From SIG710 sp045604985 (GTDB lineage Bacteria > Bacillota > Clostridia > Oscillospirales > CAG-272): a stretch of DNA of 13,223 bases. The first letter of the stretch is position 1, and every line of letters begins with the position of its first letter. Location: the NCBI GenBank assembly GCA_045604985.1, contig JAZUPD010000067.1:1-13223 (forward strand), in the 5' to 3' direction. Position numbers and translations under genes: made by a program. The notes under the pieces were generated by a model. It ran no database searches and was not told the origin of the DNA. It saw nothing but the letters and a program-made list of their open reading frames with translations. Positions 6,185 through 12,967 of this stretch are shown here, piece after piece.

Positions 6185-8140
6185 ATGGAAAGGATAATGC
6201 GTTTTGTAAAAAGAGCGGCGGGCATTCTCGTTTTTGCGTTCGTGAGTTTTTTTGTGCTTGCTTACGGCATGGGAAAATTTGATTTTATTTTTATAAAGCG
6301 CAAGCTTCCCATTTCGGGAATGGGCAATTATCATATCGAAGAACCGTCCATGTCCCATGAAGACAAGGTTATTGAGGAACAGATAGGCAATATTGGAATC
6401 GGAGAAAATATTTCGGGCGTTATTTCATCGCCGTCCGAGAAAGGTGATGATGAAAACGGCACGGAGAGCGGTGATGAGAGCGGAGAAGTGCCGTCATCTG
6501 CTCGGGAAGAATATTATCCCTCTCTCGGTCGGGCAATGTCAGCAGGATATGACATAAGCATAGACGAATATATCGCTGATGGCGATCATGTTCTTGCGGA
6601 GCTTCTGCTTGGTGTGGAAATGACGAAGGACCAGATAAAGGGCAAGGAGACCGTTCTTGTTGACGATCCCATTTTATATGAAGAAGGCGGGGAGTATTTT
6701 TACAATGCATCTTTTTCCGAAGAATACTGCTTTTCTTTTGATATATATATGGGATATGTTCTGATGTATGACGACGCAACAGTAACGCTCTTTGACAGCT
6801 ACGGAAATAATATCGCCACCTACGGTCGCTCGGAAATACGCCCTGCTTATGCGAGAGACGATGCGGGAGAACCGCTTTTTATTGATTTTGAGGGGAGATA
6901 TTTTGTCCCTGACGAGTATGGCAGAAAGATTTATTCTTCATATGTTGATGAGAGCGACAGTAAGGGAATTTATTTTAACTACCGAAAAGATCTTGGAACA
7001 GGCAACGATATCATTTCCGTTTTTTGCAGAAACGAGGACGTGCGTTTTGTTGACGAGATAGATACTAAGGATTATTATATTCGAAGCTCTATTGATCCCA
7101 AACTTGCAAAATACATCTACGCACTCCGTCCGAGTTTTGCGGACACTGTGGCGAAAGCCAACCCCCGCTTTGCTGAGGAGCTGAAAAAAGAAAAGGAGCG
7201 GATTGAGGATGAGAAGAGACTTGAGGAAGAAAAAAAGACAGAGCAGTTAGTCACGGAAAGCGAAACGTTACTCTATCCCGAAACGGAGAGCATATCGGAC
7301 AACGCTGACACCGCCGAGATGACGGCAGATTCGGAGATTTCCCCCCCCATTGAGACTATTACAGATACGGCGAAAGAGACTGAAACGGAAATTGAAACCG
7401 ATACGGAGACCGAGAGGCTGACATCGTCAAACCCTGATATCCTTATTATCGACAGGACCTTAACTCTTTTAAGGTATGGCTATGGACATCCATCAACGGA
7501 TCCCGATGAAATAGAATATAAATATGCAAAGGCATATGGGTTCAGCGAGGGCAGAGCTGCAGTGGTCGATGATAAAGGCATCCTTCGCTTCATAAATCCC
7601 AATGGAGAGGTTGTTATCGACGGCGTCGGCATGAAAATGGTCACTGCAAGCCGATACATCGTTACCGAATATGCAGAACCCCTTTACCGTCATTCGGAAA
7701 ACTCAAAGGGATATCTGTATTTTGACAGCGGACTTGTAAGAGTTAGAAAGCTGGAGAGGGATTATACATTCCGAAATCTCATTTATTCGGATAGCGACGT
7801 GCTTATTTATCCTGACGGAAGCGAATTTGATATTCCGAGAGGATTTACCCTTGTTTCCTATTCTGAGGGCGTTCTCGTTCTGAAAGGCAACGATCAAAAA
7901 TACGGCTATTATCATAAGGACGGATATTGGATCGCCCAGCCTATATATACCGAGATAAGACCCTTTTCCGAGGGACTTGGGGTTATAGGTTTTCAGGGAG
8001 GAAAAAAAGGAGTTATTGATAAAAACGGAAATATCGTCATTCCCTTTGCCTATGAATATATCACCGCCCCTTCGGACGGTATAATGGCCCTTTACAGCTA
8101 TGAAAATGGCTGGAAGATATTAGTTAAAACATCAAAATAA
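6185..8140 (+). CDS. Membrane-anchored WG-repeat protein with charged linker
   Basis: A 651-residue protein of unknown exact role. A single hydrophobic segment at about 11-28 after a basic N-terminus is a signal anchor, placing the rest outside the membrane. An acidic disordered stretch follows (about 80-110). An N-terminal domain (about 115-325) contains WG-like strand pairs such as VTLFDSYGNNI and FIDFEGRYFV. Next comes a predicted coiled coil (about 329-352, rich in Lys/Glu), then an acidic Thr/Glu linker (about 353-414). The C-terminal region (about 450-651) carries clearer WG/KWG-type repeats, for example GYYHKDGYWIAQPIY and KGVIDKNGNIVIPFAYEYI. WG repeats form beta structures used for protein binding. 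GGAGG (6176-6180) precedes the ATG by only 4 bases; a second ATG at 6197 is possible. The gene sits 10 bases after rlmH and 10 before dusB. An envelope sensor or scaffold role is inference. Confidence 0.85.
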   Translation: MERIMRFVKRAAGILVFAFVSFFVLAYGMGKFDFIFIKRKLPISGMGNYHIEEPSMSHEDKVIEEQIGNIGIGENISGVISSPSEKGDDENGTESGDESGEVPSSAREEYYPSLGRAMSAGYDISIDEYIADGDHVLAELLLGVEMTKDQIKGKETVLVDDPILYEEGGEYFYNASFSEEYCFSFDIYMGYVLMYDDATVTLFDSYGNNIATYGRSEIRPAYARDDAGEPLFIDFEGRYFVPDEYGRKIYSSYVDESDSKGIYFNYRKDLGTGNDIISVFCRNEDVRFVDEIDTKDYYIRSSIDPKLAKYIYALRPSFADTVAKANPRFAEELKKEKERIEDEKRLEEEKKTEQLVTESETLLYPETESISDNADTAEMTADSEISPPIETITDTAKETETEIETDTETERLTSSNPDILIIDRTLTLLRYGYGHPSTDPDEIEYKYAKAYGFSEGRAAVVDDKGILRFINPNGEVVIDGVGMKMVTASRYIVTEYAEPLYRHSENSKGYLYFDSGLVRVRKLERDYTFRNLIYSDSDVLIYPDGSEFDIPRGFTLVSYSEGVLVLKGNDQKYGYYHKDGYWIAQPIYTEIRPFSEGLGVIGFQGGKKGVIDKNGNIVIPFAYEYITAPSDGIMALYSYENGWKILVKTSK

Positions 8141-8150
8141 GAGGATTTTT

Positions 8151-9197
8151 ATGAAAACATTAGGGCTTGGCGGATTTGATCTTGGCACGGCTAAGGTAGA
8201 GCACGGACTTATGCTCGCACCCATGGCGGGAGCTACCGACTATGCTTTCAGAGAGGTATGCCGCACACACGGAGCTTCTCTCGTGGTCAGCGAAATGGTT
8301 TCCGCAAAGGCACTTTGCTATGAGCAAAAATGTAAAAATAAAAATGCAGATATGCTCTCCAGAACGGCTCCCCTTGCCGCAGTCAGGGCAGAGGAGCTTC
8401 CCATGGCAGTCCAGATTTTTGGAAGTGACCCCTTTTTCATGGCTGAAGCGGCGGCACTTCTTGAGAGCGGAGAATATTTTGGTTGCAAAAGCACTGCCGT
8501 TCCCACTGCCATCGACATAAATATGGGCTGTCCCGTTACAAAGGTGGTTTCCAACGGCGAGGGAAGTGCGCTTATGAAGGATATTGGACTTGCGGCGAGG
8601 ATAGTGAGAGCGGTGTCGGATAGCATCAGACTTCCCGTTACTGTTAAGATACGGGCGGGCTGGGACAAGGACAGTATAAATGCTCCCGAGCTTGCAAAGG
8701 CTTTGGAGGACAGCGGTGCGGCGATGATATGCGTCCATGGAAGGACACGGGAGCAATTTTATGAGCCGAGGGCAGACTATGGAGTTATTGCCGATGTAAA
8801 AAAGGCGGTAAAGATACCCGTTGTGGGCAATGGAGATGTTTGCTCGGCGGCAGATGCCATAAGAATGTGGGAAATGACGGGCTGTGACGGCATTGCCGTT
8901 GGCAGAGGAGCTCTTGGAAACCCATGGATATTTGAAGAAATAATTGCCGCCATCGAGAAAAAGGAATATAAAAGCCCCGACATTGGCGAGAGGATGCGTG
9001 TCTCCCTTGCACAAACCGAAAGAATGTGTGAGGAAAAGGGCGAATATGTCGCCGTGCGCGAGGCGAGAAAACACGTCTCATGGTATATAAGCGGAATCCG
9101 AGGTGCGGCAGAGGCGAGAAATAGGATAAATACTGCAGAGAGTCTGGACGAGATAAGAAAAATTGCACAGGAGATTTCCCTTTCCTCAAAGGAATGA
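8151..9197 (+). CDS. dusB: tRNA-dihydrouridine synthase, DusB family
   Basis: A 348-residue flavoenzyme that reduces specific uridines in tRNA to dihydrouridine with NAD(P)H and FMN. The TIM-barrel motifs are all present: the FMN-binding LAPMAGATD (22-30), VSEMVSA, the AVQIFGSDP strand (86-94), the active-site NMGCP with proton-donor Cys127 and following Lys131, TVKIRAGW, CVHGRTREQFY, VVGNGDV and VGRGALGNPW. The C-terminal helical domain has the KHVSWYI segment. A small insertion (about 106-119) before the catalytic strand and an additional one near residues 59-70 make it slightly longer than usual. GAGGA (8141-8145) begins right after the stop of the previous gene and lies 5 bases before the start. 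The adjacency to rlmH, two genes upstream, groups two RNA-modification enzymes in one transcript. Confidence 0.95.
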   Translation: MKTLGLGGFDLGTAKVEHGLMLAPMAGATDYAFREVCRTHGASLVVSEMVSAKALCYEQKCKNKNADMLSRTAPLAAVRAEELPMAVQIFGSDPFFMAEAAALLESGEYFGCKSTAVPTAIDINMGCPVTKVVSNGEGSALMKDIGLAARIVRAVSDSIRLPVTVKIRAGWDKDSINAPELAKALEDSGAAMICVHGRTREQFYEPRADYGVIADVKKAVKIPVVGNGDVCSAADAIRMWEMTGCDGIAVGRGALGNPWIFEEIIAAIEKKEYKSPDIGERMRVSLAQTERMCEEKGEYVAVREARKHVSWYISGIRGAAEARNRINTAESLDEIRKIAQEISLSSKE

Positions 9198-9224
9198 TTT
9201 CTGATTATAATGAAAATGAAAAAG

Positions 9225-9232
9225 AAAGGAGG
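9225..9232 (+). promoter_or_regulatory. Ribosome binding site deciding the sigma-factor start
   Basis: AAAGGAGG at 9225-9232, a near-perfect anti-16S match, lies 4 bases before the ATG at 9237. A longer frame starts at ATG 9210, but that extension encodes only a Lys-rich stretch overlapping the ribosome site, so 9237 is preferred. Confidence 0.8.
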
Positions 9233-9236
9233 AGCT

Positions 9237-9869
9237 ATGGCGAATATAGTTGGATTTTCACTGAAAAAAAGCGGTGAAGAGAGAGACGGACGGCTTTTTG
9301 AACTTGCAACGCTTGTTCGGGGCGGCAAAGAAAAGCCCTTTGAGGATATAGTCAAAATATGTGAGCACGGCGTTTTTGAAATTGCATACAGAGTCAGTAA
9401 AAACAGCGAGGATGCCATGGATATCACACAGGATACCTTTATTAAGCTCTGGCACCTTCTTTCGGGAGATGCTTCCCTTGATGAGATAAAATCATGGTAT
9501 TCCTATATTTTGCGTATGACTAGAAATTGCGCTCTTGATTTTCTGCGACGGCAGAGCATAAGACGGCATGATTCCATCATGGTAGCGGATGAGAACGGCG
9601 GATATAAGGAAATGGATATTCCGGATGACGATATTTACTCCGATCCCGTTCGCGCATACGAGCGAGAGGAGCGGATCGCTGCCGTGAGAGAGGCTATAAA
9701 TTCGCTTGATGATGATTATAGAAAGATACTTATTCTGCGTGAGAGCGAGGGACTTTCTTATAAGGAGATAAGCGACGAAATGGGTATTGAAATGGGGACG
9801 GTAAAGAGCAAGATATTCAGAGCGAGAAATCAAATAAAGGAATATCTCGAAAAGCGGAACATTTATTAA
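9237..9869 (+). CDS. ECF-type RNA polymerase sigma factor
   Basis: A 210-residue sigma-70 family protein that would direct RNA polymerase to an alternative promoter set. Region 2 spans about 35-106: FEDIVKICEHGVFEIAYRVSKN, then DITQDTFIKLW (62-72), then the promoter-melting and -10 recognition segment ending NCALDFLRRQS. An acidic linker (118-145) replaces region 3. Region 4 (about 150-205) contains LDDDYRKILILRESEGLSYKEIS followed by the helix-turn-helix GIEMGTVKSKIFRAR that reads the -35 box. An N-terminal extension of about 30 residues precedes region 2. The next gene encodes a zinc-finger anti-sigma factor, the usual partner arrangement. It is co-transcribed behind dusB, 39 bases away. 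Its target promoters are unknown and the promoters visible in this window look like sigma-A promoters. Confidence 0.93.
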   Translation: MANIVGFSLKKSGEERDGRLFELATLVRGGKEKPFEDIVKICEHGVFEIAYRVSKNSEDAMDITQDTFIKLWHLLSGDASLDEIKSWYSYILRMTRNCALDFLRRQSIRRHDSIMVADENGGYKEMDIPDDDIYSDPVRAYEREERIAAVREAINSLDDDYRKILILRESEGLSYKEISDEMGIEMGTVKSKIFRARNQIKEYLEKRNIY

Positions 9870-9912
9870 AAGCGTGCGTCTCTTATAGTGAAAAACGGTT
9901 GAAAGGATATTT

Positions 9913-10635
9913 ATGATAGATAATGAGATTTTGAGGAGCGGGGAATGTGAGGAGCTTCTTCCCGAGCTTTCCGCCTATATTGACGGCGAGCTTGACGGTG
10001 ATGCCGTCATTGGCATAAAAGAGCATCTTGAAAAATGTGAAAAATGCAGAGCTCTGATCTTGGAGCTTTCCCGCCTGTCGGGCGATATCGGAGCGGCTTC
10101 CATTCCTTGCCCCGATGATCTTCACGTGCGTATTATGGACTCGCTGAATGAAGAAATCGGCAGAGGAAGAAGAAAGAACAGGGTGCTGGATTTTGGCAAA
10201 GCCATGAAAAAGCACGGAATGTGGATAGGCGCAGGAGTTGCGGCTGTCATTTGCCTTGTACTTGTGGGGTCTCCGGTGTTCAACGGAAGCTTTTCATTCG
10301 GCATGGATGACGCCAAGGACTTTGCGGCTGAGGGATATGCTGATATGTCGCAAAACGGCGGTCTCGATATTGCTTTAGAAATGAGCAAATCAAATACCAA
10401 GAACGAAATTTACTATTCCGCAGAAGAAGCGGAAATGGAAAATTACAGTCTGACGGATGATGTGGAAGCTCCGGGAAAGGAAGATGCGGAAGATATGACC
10501 GCATTCGATGGGGGTACTGAAACAGAGACGAATGAGCGGAGCAAAGCTTCTCCCGAAAAGGAATATAAGCTCATACCGAGCTTTATGCTGCCCCGCGGAG
10601 AGCTTGGAAAAAGAAAAACAGAGCTGCCTCACTAA
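9913..10635 (+). CDS. Membrane anti-sigma factor with zinc-finger (ZAS) domain
   Basis: A 240-residue single-pass membrane protein expected to hold the preceding sigma factor inactive until a signal arrives. The cytoplasmic domain begins CEELLPELSAYIDGEL and carries the ZAS zinc motif HLEKCEKC (His38, Cys42, Cys45), with Cys12 as a possible fourth ligand. One transmembrane helix lies at about 103-122 after a basic patch (KKHGMW). The outer part (about 124-240) is acidic and low in hydrophobics, with many Ser/Thr/Glu/Asp, so it looks disordered rather than a folded sensor domain; release by regulated proteolysis is an inference. AAAGGA (9902-9907) is 6 bases upstream of the start. It ends the operon, and its last codons and stop lie within the terminator hairpin. 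Confidence 0.9.
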   Translation: MIDNEILRSGECEELLPELSAYIDGELDGDAVIGIKEHLEKCEKCRALILELSRLSGDIGAASIPCPDDLHVRIMDSLNEEIGRGRRKNRVLDFGKAMKKHGMWIGAGVAAVICLVLVGSPVFNGSFSFGMDDAKDFAAEGYADMSQNGGLDIALEMSKSNTKNEIYYSAEEAEMENYSLTDDVEAPGKEDAEDMTAFDGGTETETNERSKASPEKEYKLIPSFMLPRGELGKRKTELPH

Positions 10636-10658
10636 AAAGTGAGAAAGCTCTGTTTTTT
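10614..10658 (+). terminator. Rho-independent terminator overlapping the end of the anti-sigma gene
   Basis: AAAAACAGAGCT (10614-10625) pairs with AGCTCTGTTTTT (10646-10657), and inside this CTCACT (10628-10633) pairs with AGTGAG (10638-10643) around an AAAA loop; a GC/AA internal loop separates the two stems. Six T residues (10653-10658) form the tail. The TAA stop (10633-10635) sits at the loop, so the last seven or so codons form the 5' arm. Confidence 0.92.
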
Positions 10659-10712
10659 GCACAAAAAAGTGTTTAGGAGCGGTAAAAAGATTAAGAAAAA
10701 TAAAAAATAGGA

Positions 10713-10741
10713 TTGACAAATTTTAGAAATTGTGATATCAT
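10713..10741 (+). promoter_or_regulatory. Sigma-A promoter of the first BspA-like gene
   Basis: Perfect TTGACA at 10713-10718, 17-base spacer, then TATCAT at 10736-10741 with an extended -10 TG at 10733-10734. Same -35, spacer length and -10 as the promoter at 170-198. The leader to the start at 10855 would be about 107 bases and includes a possible hairpin (CGGCAA 10773-10778 with TTGCCG 10803-10808). Confidence 0.88.
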
Positions 10742-10854
10742 TATTATAAGTATAATGAATGAGGTGTAGTTTCGGCAATAAAATGGCATCAAAAACAGCT
10801 CTTTGCCGTGTCTTTCGCCAATTCAATACAATTTTCTTATGAAAGGATAAAACC

Positions 10855-12552
10855 ATGAAAAACACAAAGAAAATTCTTCTGCTTCTTTCTCTCGTTCTTG
10901 CTTTTGCCGCAATGTTTGCAGTTATGGCATTTGCAGAGACGGGAAAGGTCAATCTGAACGACGCTGCAAATGACCTTCAGTGGACGTTTGATGCAGAAAC
11001 AAAAACACTCAGAATCACAGGTACCTCCACGGCACTGACAATGGACCCCGCTCCTAACTGGAGTGATGCAGGAAAGGAAAGATATCCTTGGGCAGCCCAC
11101 AAGGAGAAGATCGAGCATGTTGTTGTTGAAGCTCCCATAACATCCATTTGTGCATATGGTTTGTCGTATCTTCCGGTGTGCAAGGACATTACTCTTCCCG
11201 ATACGACAATCAAGCTCATGGGGGAGATGACTTTTGTTTACATGCCATCTCTTACTTCTATTGGTCGTGCGGGCACACCCGAGAACGTTATAGATCTTCG
11301 CTATTTTACCTTAAAAGATGTTTACTCGATATACCAAACTTTTGAGGGAAGCTGTAAAGGAAAGACGATAACCGTTCTTATGCCGGAGAGTGGCATACCC
11401 TTTGTGCAGAATAATACTGCAAAAGAATTTACAGATAGTACGGTTGTTACGTTTATGGTTATTCCCGGATCTGCTGCGGAAACACACGCTGATGCACTTA
11501 AGGCAAAGACTGGATCAACAAATGTTCCCGATGTTATCAACGTTGTAGATTATGATGGTACATACGAGGCAGGCGTAACTCCCGTAGTTCCCGAAGATAC
11601 GACGAACGTTCCCGAAGATACGACGAACGATTCCGAAGGTACAACCGATCCCGAGACTCCCGCAGGCTCCTCGGATATTGTACTCGAAGGCGACGTTGAG
11701 ACTCAGTATTCCAAGTGTAAGTGGGTTCTTACAACTGACGGAACGCTCACGATCTCGGTGAAAGATGGCGCAACAGGCTGGAATGAAGTTCCTTACTATA
11801 GTTACGTCACAAAAAACGGATGGCTTGATAAGGCAGACCAGATCAAGAAGGTTGTTATCGGAGAGGGCCTTGTAAAGGTTGGTGCAAATACGTTCAAGAA
11901 CTGCGTCAATCTTGAGGTAGTTGAATGGGCAAGCGTGATCCAGCTGGCATACAACGCATTTGTTAATTGTCCCAAGCTCACAACCATTTATCAGACGGGA
12001 AAAGAGCCTGTTGTAGGAACATTCGATCTTTCTTCGATTTCTTCTGTAGATGGAGCTAACAACTTCGTTAACTGCGGAGTTACGAGTGTTATCCTTAACA
12101 ACAAGATGACAAATATCAAAGAGAATTTCTTTGTTAATTGTGCTTATCTTACAAATGTGACTATCGGCGCAACAGCTGAAACCATTTCAGAAAATGCATT
12201 TAATGGTTGCTACAATCTCAAGGTTGTATTCGGCGCAACAGAAGGCGGTGCGGCAGAGAACTTTGCCAAGGCGAAGGAAATAACATTTGCAAAGATCGGT
12301 GAAACTGTTGAAATTCCTGAGGCGGTTGTAACGACAGCAGCTCCTGAAACTACGGCTGCTCCCGAAACTACAGCAGCTCCCGAGACAACAACGAACGCTT
12401 CCGAGGATACAAGTGCCGAAGGAACGACAAAGGCACCCGATGAGGCTGCGCAGACAGGCGATATCAACCTGGTTATGGTTGTTGCGATAGCTGTTGCGGC
12501 TCTCGTAAGCGCAGTTGTTCTCATCAAGAAGAGAAGTTTTAACTTGCTTTAA
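10855..12552 (+). CDS. Secreted BspA-like leucine-rich-repeat surface protein with C-terminal anchor
   Basis: A 565-residue surface protein. The signal peptide is residues 1-27 (KKILLLL core, cleavage after AFA). The first half opens with LQWTFDAETKTLRITGT (41-57), the head strand pair seen in BspA-like proteins, followed by degenerate LRR_5-like repeats to about 215. A linker (about 240-275) holds a tandem VPEDTTN repeat. The second half repeats the plan: KWVLTTDGTLTISV (about 288), then LRR_5 units such as FKNCVNLEVVEWAS, FVNCPKLTTIYQTG and FNGCYNLKVVFG (about 329-460). A Thr/Ala/Pro/Glu stalk with three TTAAPE units starts at 493. The C-terminus has AAQTGD (531-536), a hydrophobic helix (about 538-557) and KKR, resembling a sortase signal without the Leu-Pro. 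Such proteins often bind host or bacterial surfaces; here that is inference. Ribosome site GAAAGGA lies 8 bases upstream. Confidence 0.9.
   Translation: MKNTKKILLLLSLVLAFAAMFAVMAFAETGKVNLNDAANDLQWTFDAETKTLRITGTSTALTMDPAPNWSDAGKERYPWAAHKEKIEHVVVEAPITSICAYGLSYLPVCKDITLPDTTIKLMGEMTFVYMPSLTSIGRAGTPENVIDLRYFTLKDVYSIYQTFEGSCKGKTITVLMPESGIPFVQNNTAKEFTDSTVVTFMVIPGSAAETHADALKAKTGSTNVPDVINVVDYDGTYEAGVTPVVPEDTTNVPEDTTNDSEGTTDPETPAGSSDIVLEGDVETQYSKCKWVLTTDGTLTISVKDGATGWNEVPYYSYVTKNGWLDKADQIKKVVIGEGLVKVGANTFKNCVNLEVVEWASVIQLAYNAFVNCPKLTTIYQTGKEPVVGTFDLSSISSVDGANNFVNCGVTSVILNNKMTNIKENFFVNCAYLTNVTIGATAETISENAFNGCYNLKVVFGATEGGAAENFAKAKEITFAKIGETVEIPEAVVTTAAPETTAAPETTAAPETTTNASEDTSAEGTTKAPDEAAQTGDINLVMVVAIAVAALVSAVVLIKKRSFNLL
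11587..11628 (+). repeat. Perfect 21-base tandem duplication in the BspA-like linker
   Basis: The unit GTTCCCGAAGATACGACGAAC occurs twice without a mismatch (11587-11607 and 11608-11628), encoding VPEDTTN twice. A third, diverged copy (DSEGTTD) follows from 11629. Exact identity suggests a recent duplication or slippage event that keeps the frame. Confidence 0.95.
12331..12384 (+). repeat. Three 18-base repeats encoding TTAAPE in the stalk
   Basis: Units at 12331-12348, 12349-12366 and 12367-12384 each encode TTAAPE. They differ at a few third-codon positions, so the peptide is held constant while the DNA drifts. Repeat number is likely to vary between strains. Confidence 0.92.
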
Positions 12553-12558
12553 TATTTT

Positions 12559-12591
12559 GCACGGCAACGCAATGCGTTGCCGTGCTTTTTT
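12559..12591 (+). terminator. Strong Rho-independent terminator after the first BspA-like gene
   Basis: GCACGGCAACGC (12559-12570) pairs perfectly with GCGTTGCCGTGC (12574-12585) around an AAT loop, followed at once by six T residues (12586-12591). It begins 6 bases after the stop codon. Confidence 0.96.
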
Positions 12592-12893
12592 CTTCCATAT
12601 AATTAAAAAGGGCATTTAGTTTGCCTATTTGTGAAGAAGTAGGTTTAGTTTAGGCACTGGGGCGGTGGTATGTGGTTTGTTATTTGAGGAGTGGCGTTAA
12701 TGATTATGCGTTCATGCCATGTGGCACATAGCTTGTCCCCTTCAAAAAAGCTAAATCCCCGAAAACCATCCATAAAAGGTAAAAAATAGATAAAAAACAC
12801 AAGCAAAAAAAAGAAAATATAACAAACACTTTTTTTGTCGATTAAAAATATAATAGGTATAATCCGAAAAATTATTTTTTTTGAAAAAAACTA
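12592..12893. other. Intergenic stretch between the two BspA-like genes
   Basis: No convincing gene is seen. The left part (12600-12760) has ordinary composition and short inverted repeats, including TGCCTA near 12625 with TAGGCA near 12652 and TGCCA/TGGCA around 12717-12728. A 29-codon frame with a ribosome-like site lies at 12700-12789 but has no promoter or recognised product. The right part (12770-12893) is strongly AT-rich with A and T runs, the sort of up-element DNA seen before strong promoters. Confidence 0.6.
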
Positions 12894-12922
12894 TTGACTT
12901 TTTATGTAAAAAGTGATAGAAT
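12894..12922 (+). promoter_or_regulatory. Sigma-A promoter of the second BspA-like gene
   Basis: TTGACT (12894-12899), 17-base spacer, TAGAAT (12917-12922) with extended -10 TG at 12914-12915. Transcription would start near 12929, giving a leader of about 39 bases. Confidence 0.8.
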
Positions 12923-12953
12923 GTTACTGCGTATCCAAATAAATTTATATATG

Positions 12954-12960
12954 AAAGGGA
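12954..12960 (+). promoter_or_regulatory. Ribosome binding site deciding the start of the second BspA-like gene
   Basis: AAAGGGA at 12954-12960 is 7 bases before the ATG at 12968 but only one base before an in-frame ATG at 12962, so 12968 is the likely start. Confidence 0.7.
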
Positions 12961-12967
12961 CATGATT

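Noticed and set aside
6150..6185. SCC-type attachment site at the 3' end of rlmH
   Set aside because: The gene end is the known target of SCC elements in staphylococci, but there is no direct repeat, inverted repeat or recombinase gene here and the operon continues without a break.
8160..9074. Long minus-strand open frame of 304 codons opposite dusB
   Set aside because: It is antisense to an unmistakable dusB gene, has no recognisable domain and a composition rich in His/Cys/Ser as expected of a shadow frame.
9206..9211. TATAAT just upstream of the sigma-factor gene as an internal promoter
   Set aside because: The -10 box is perfect, but no acceptable -35 lies 16-18 bases upstream (only TTCCTC-like DNA) and there is no TG one base before it. 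Not excluded, but unsupported.
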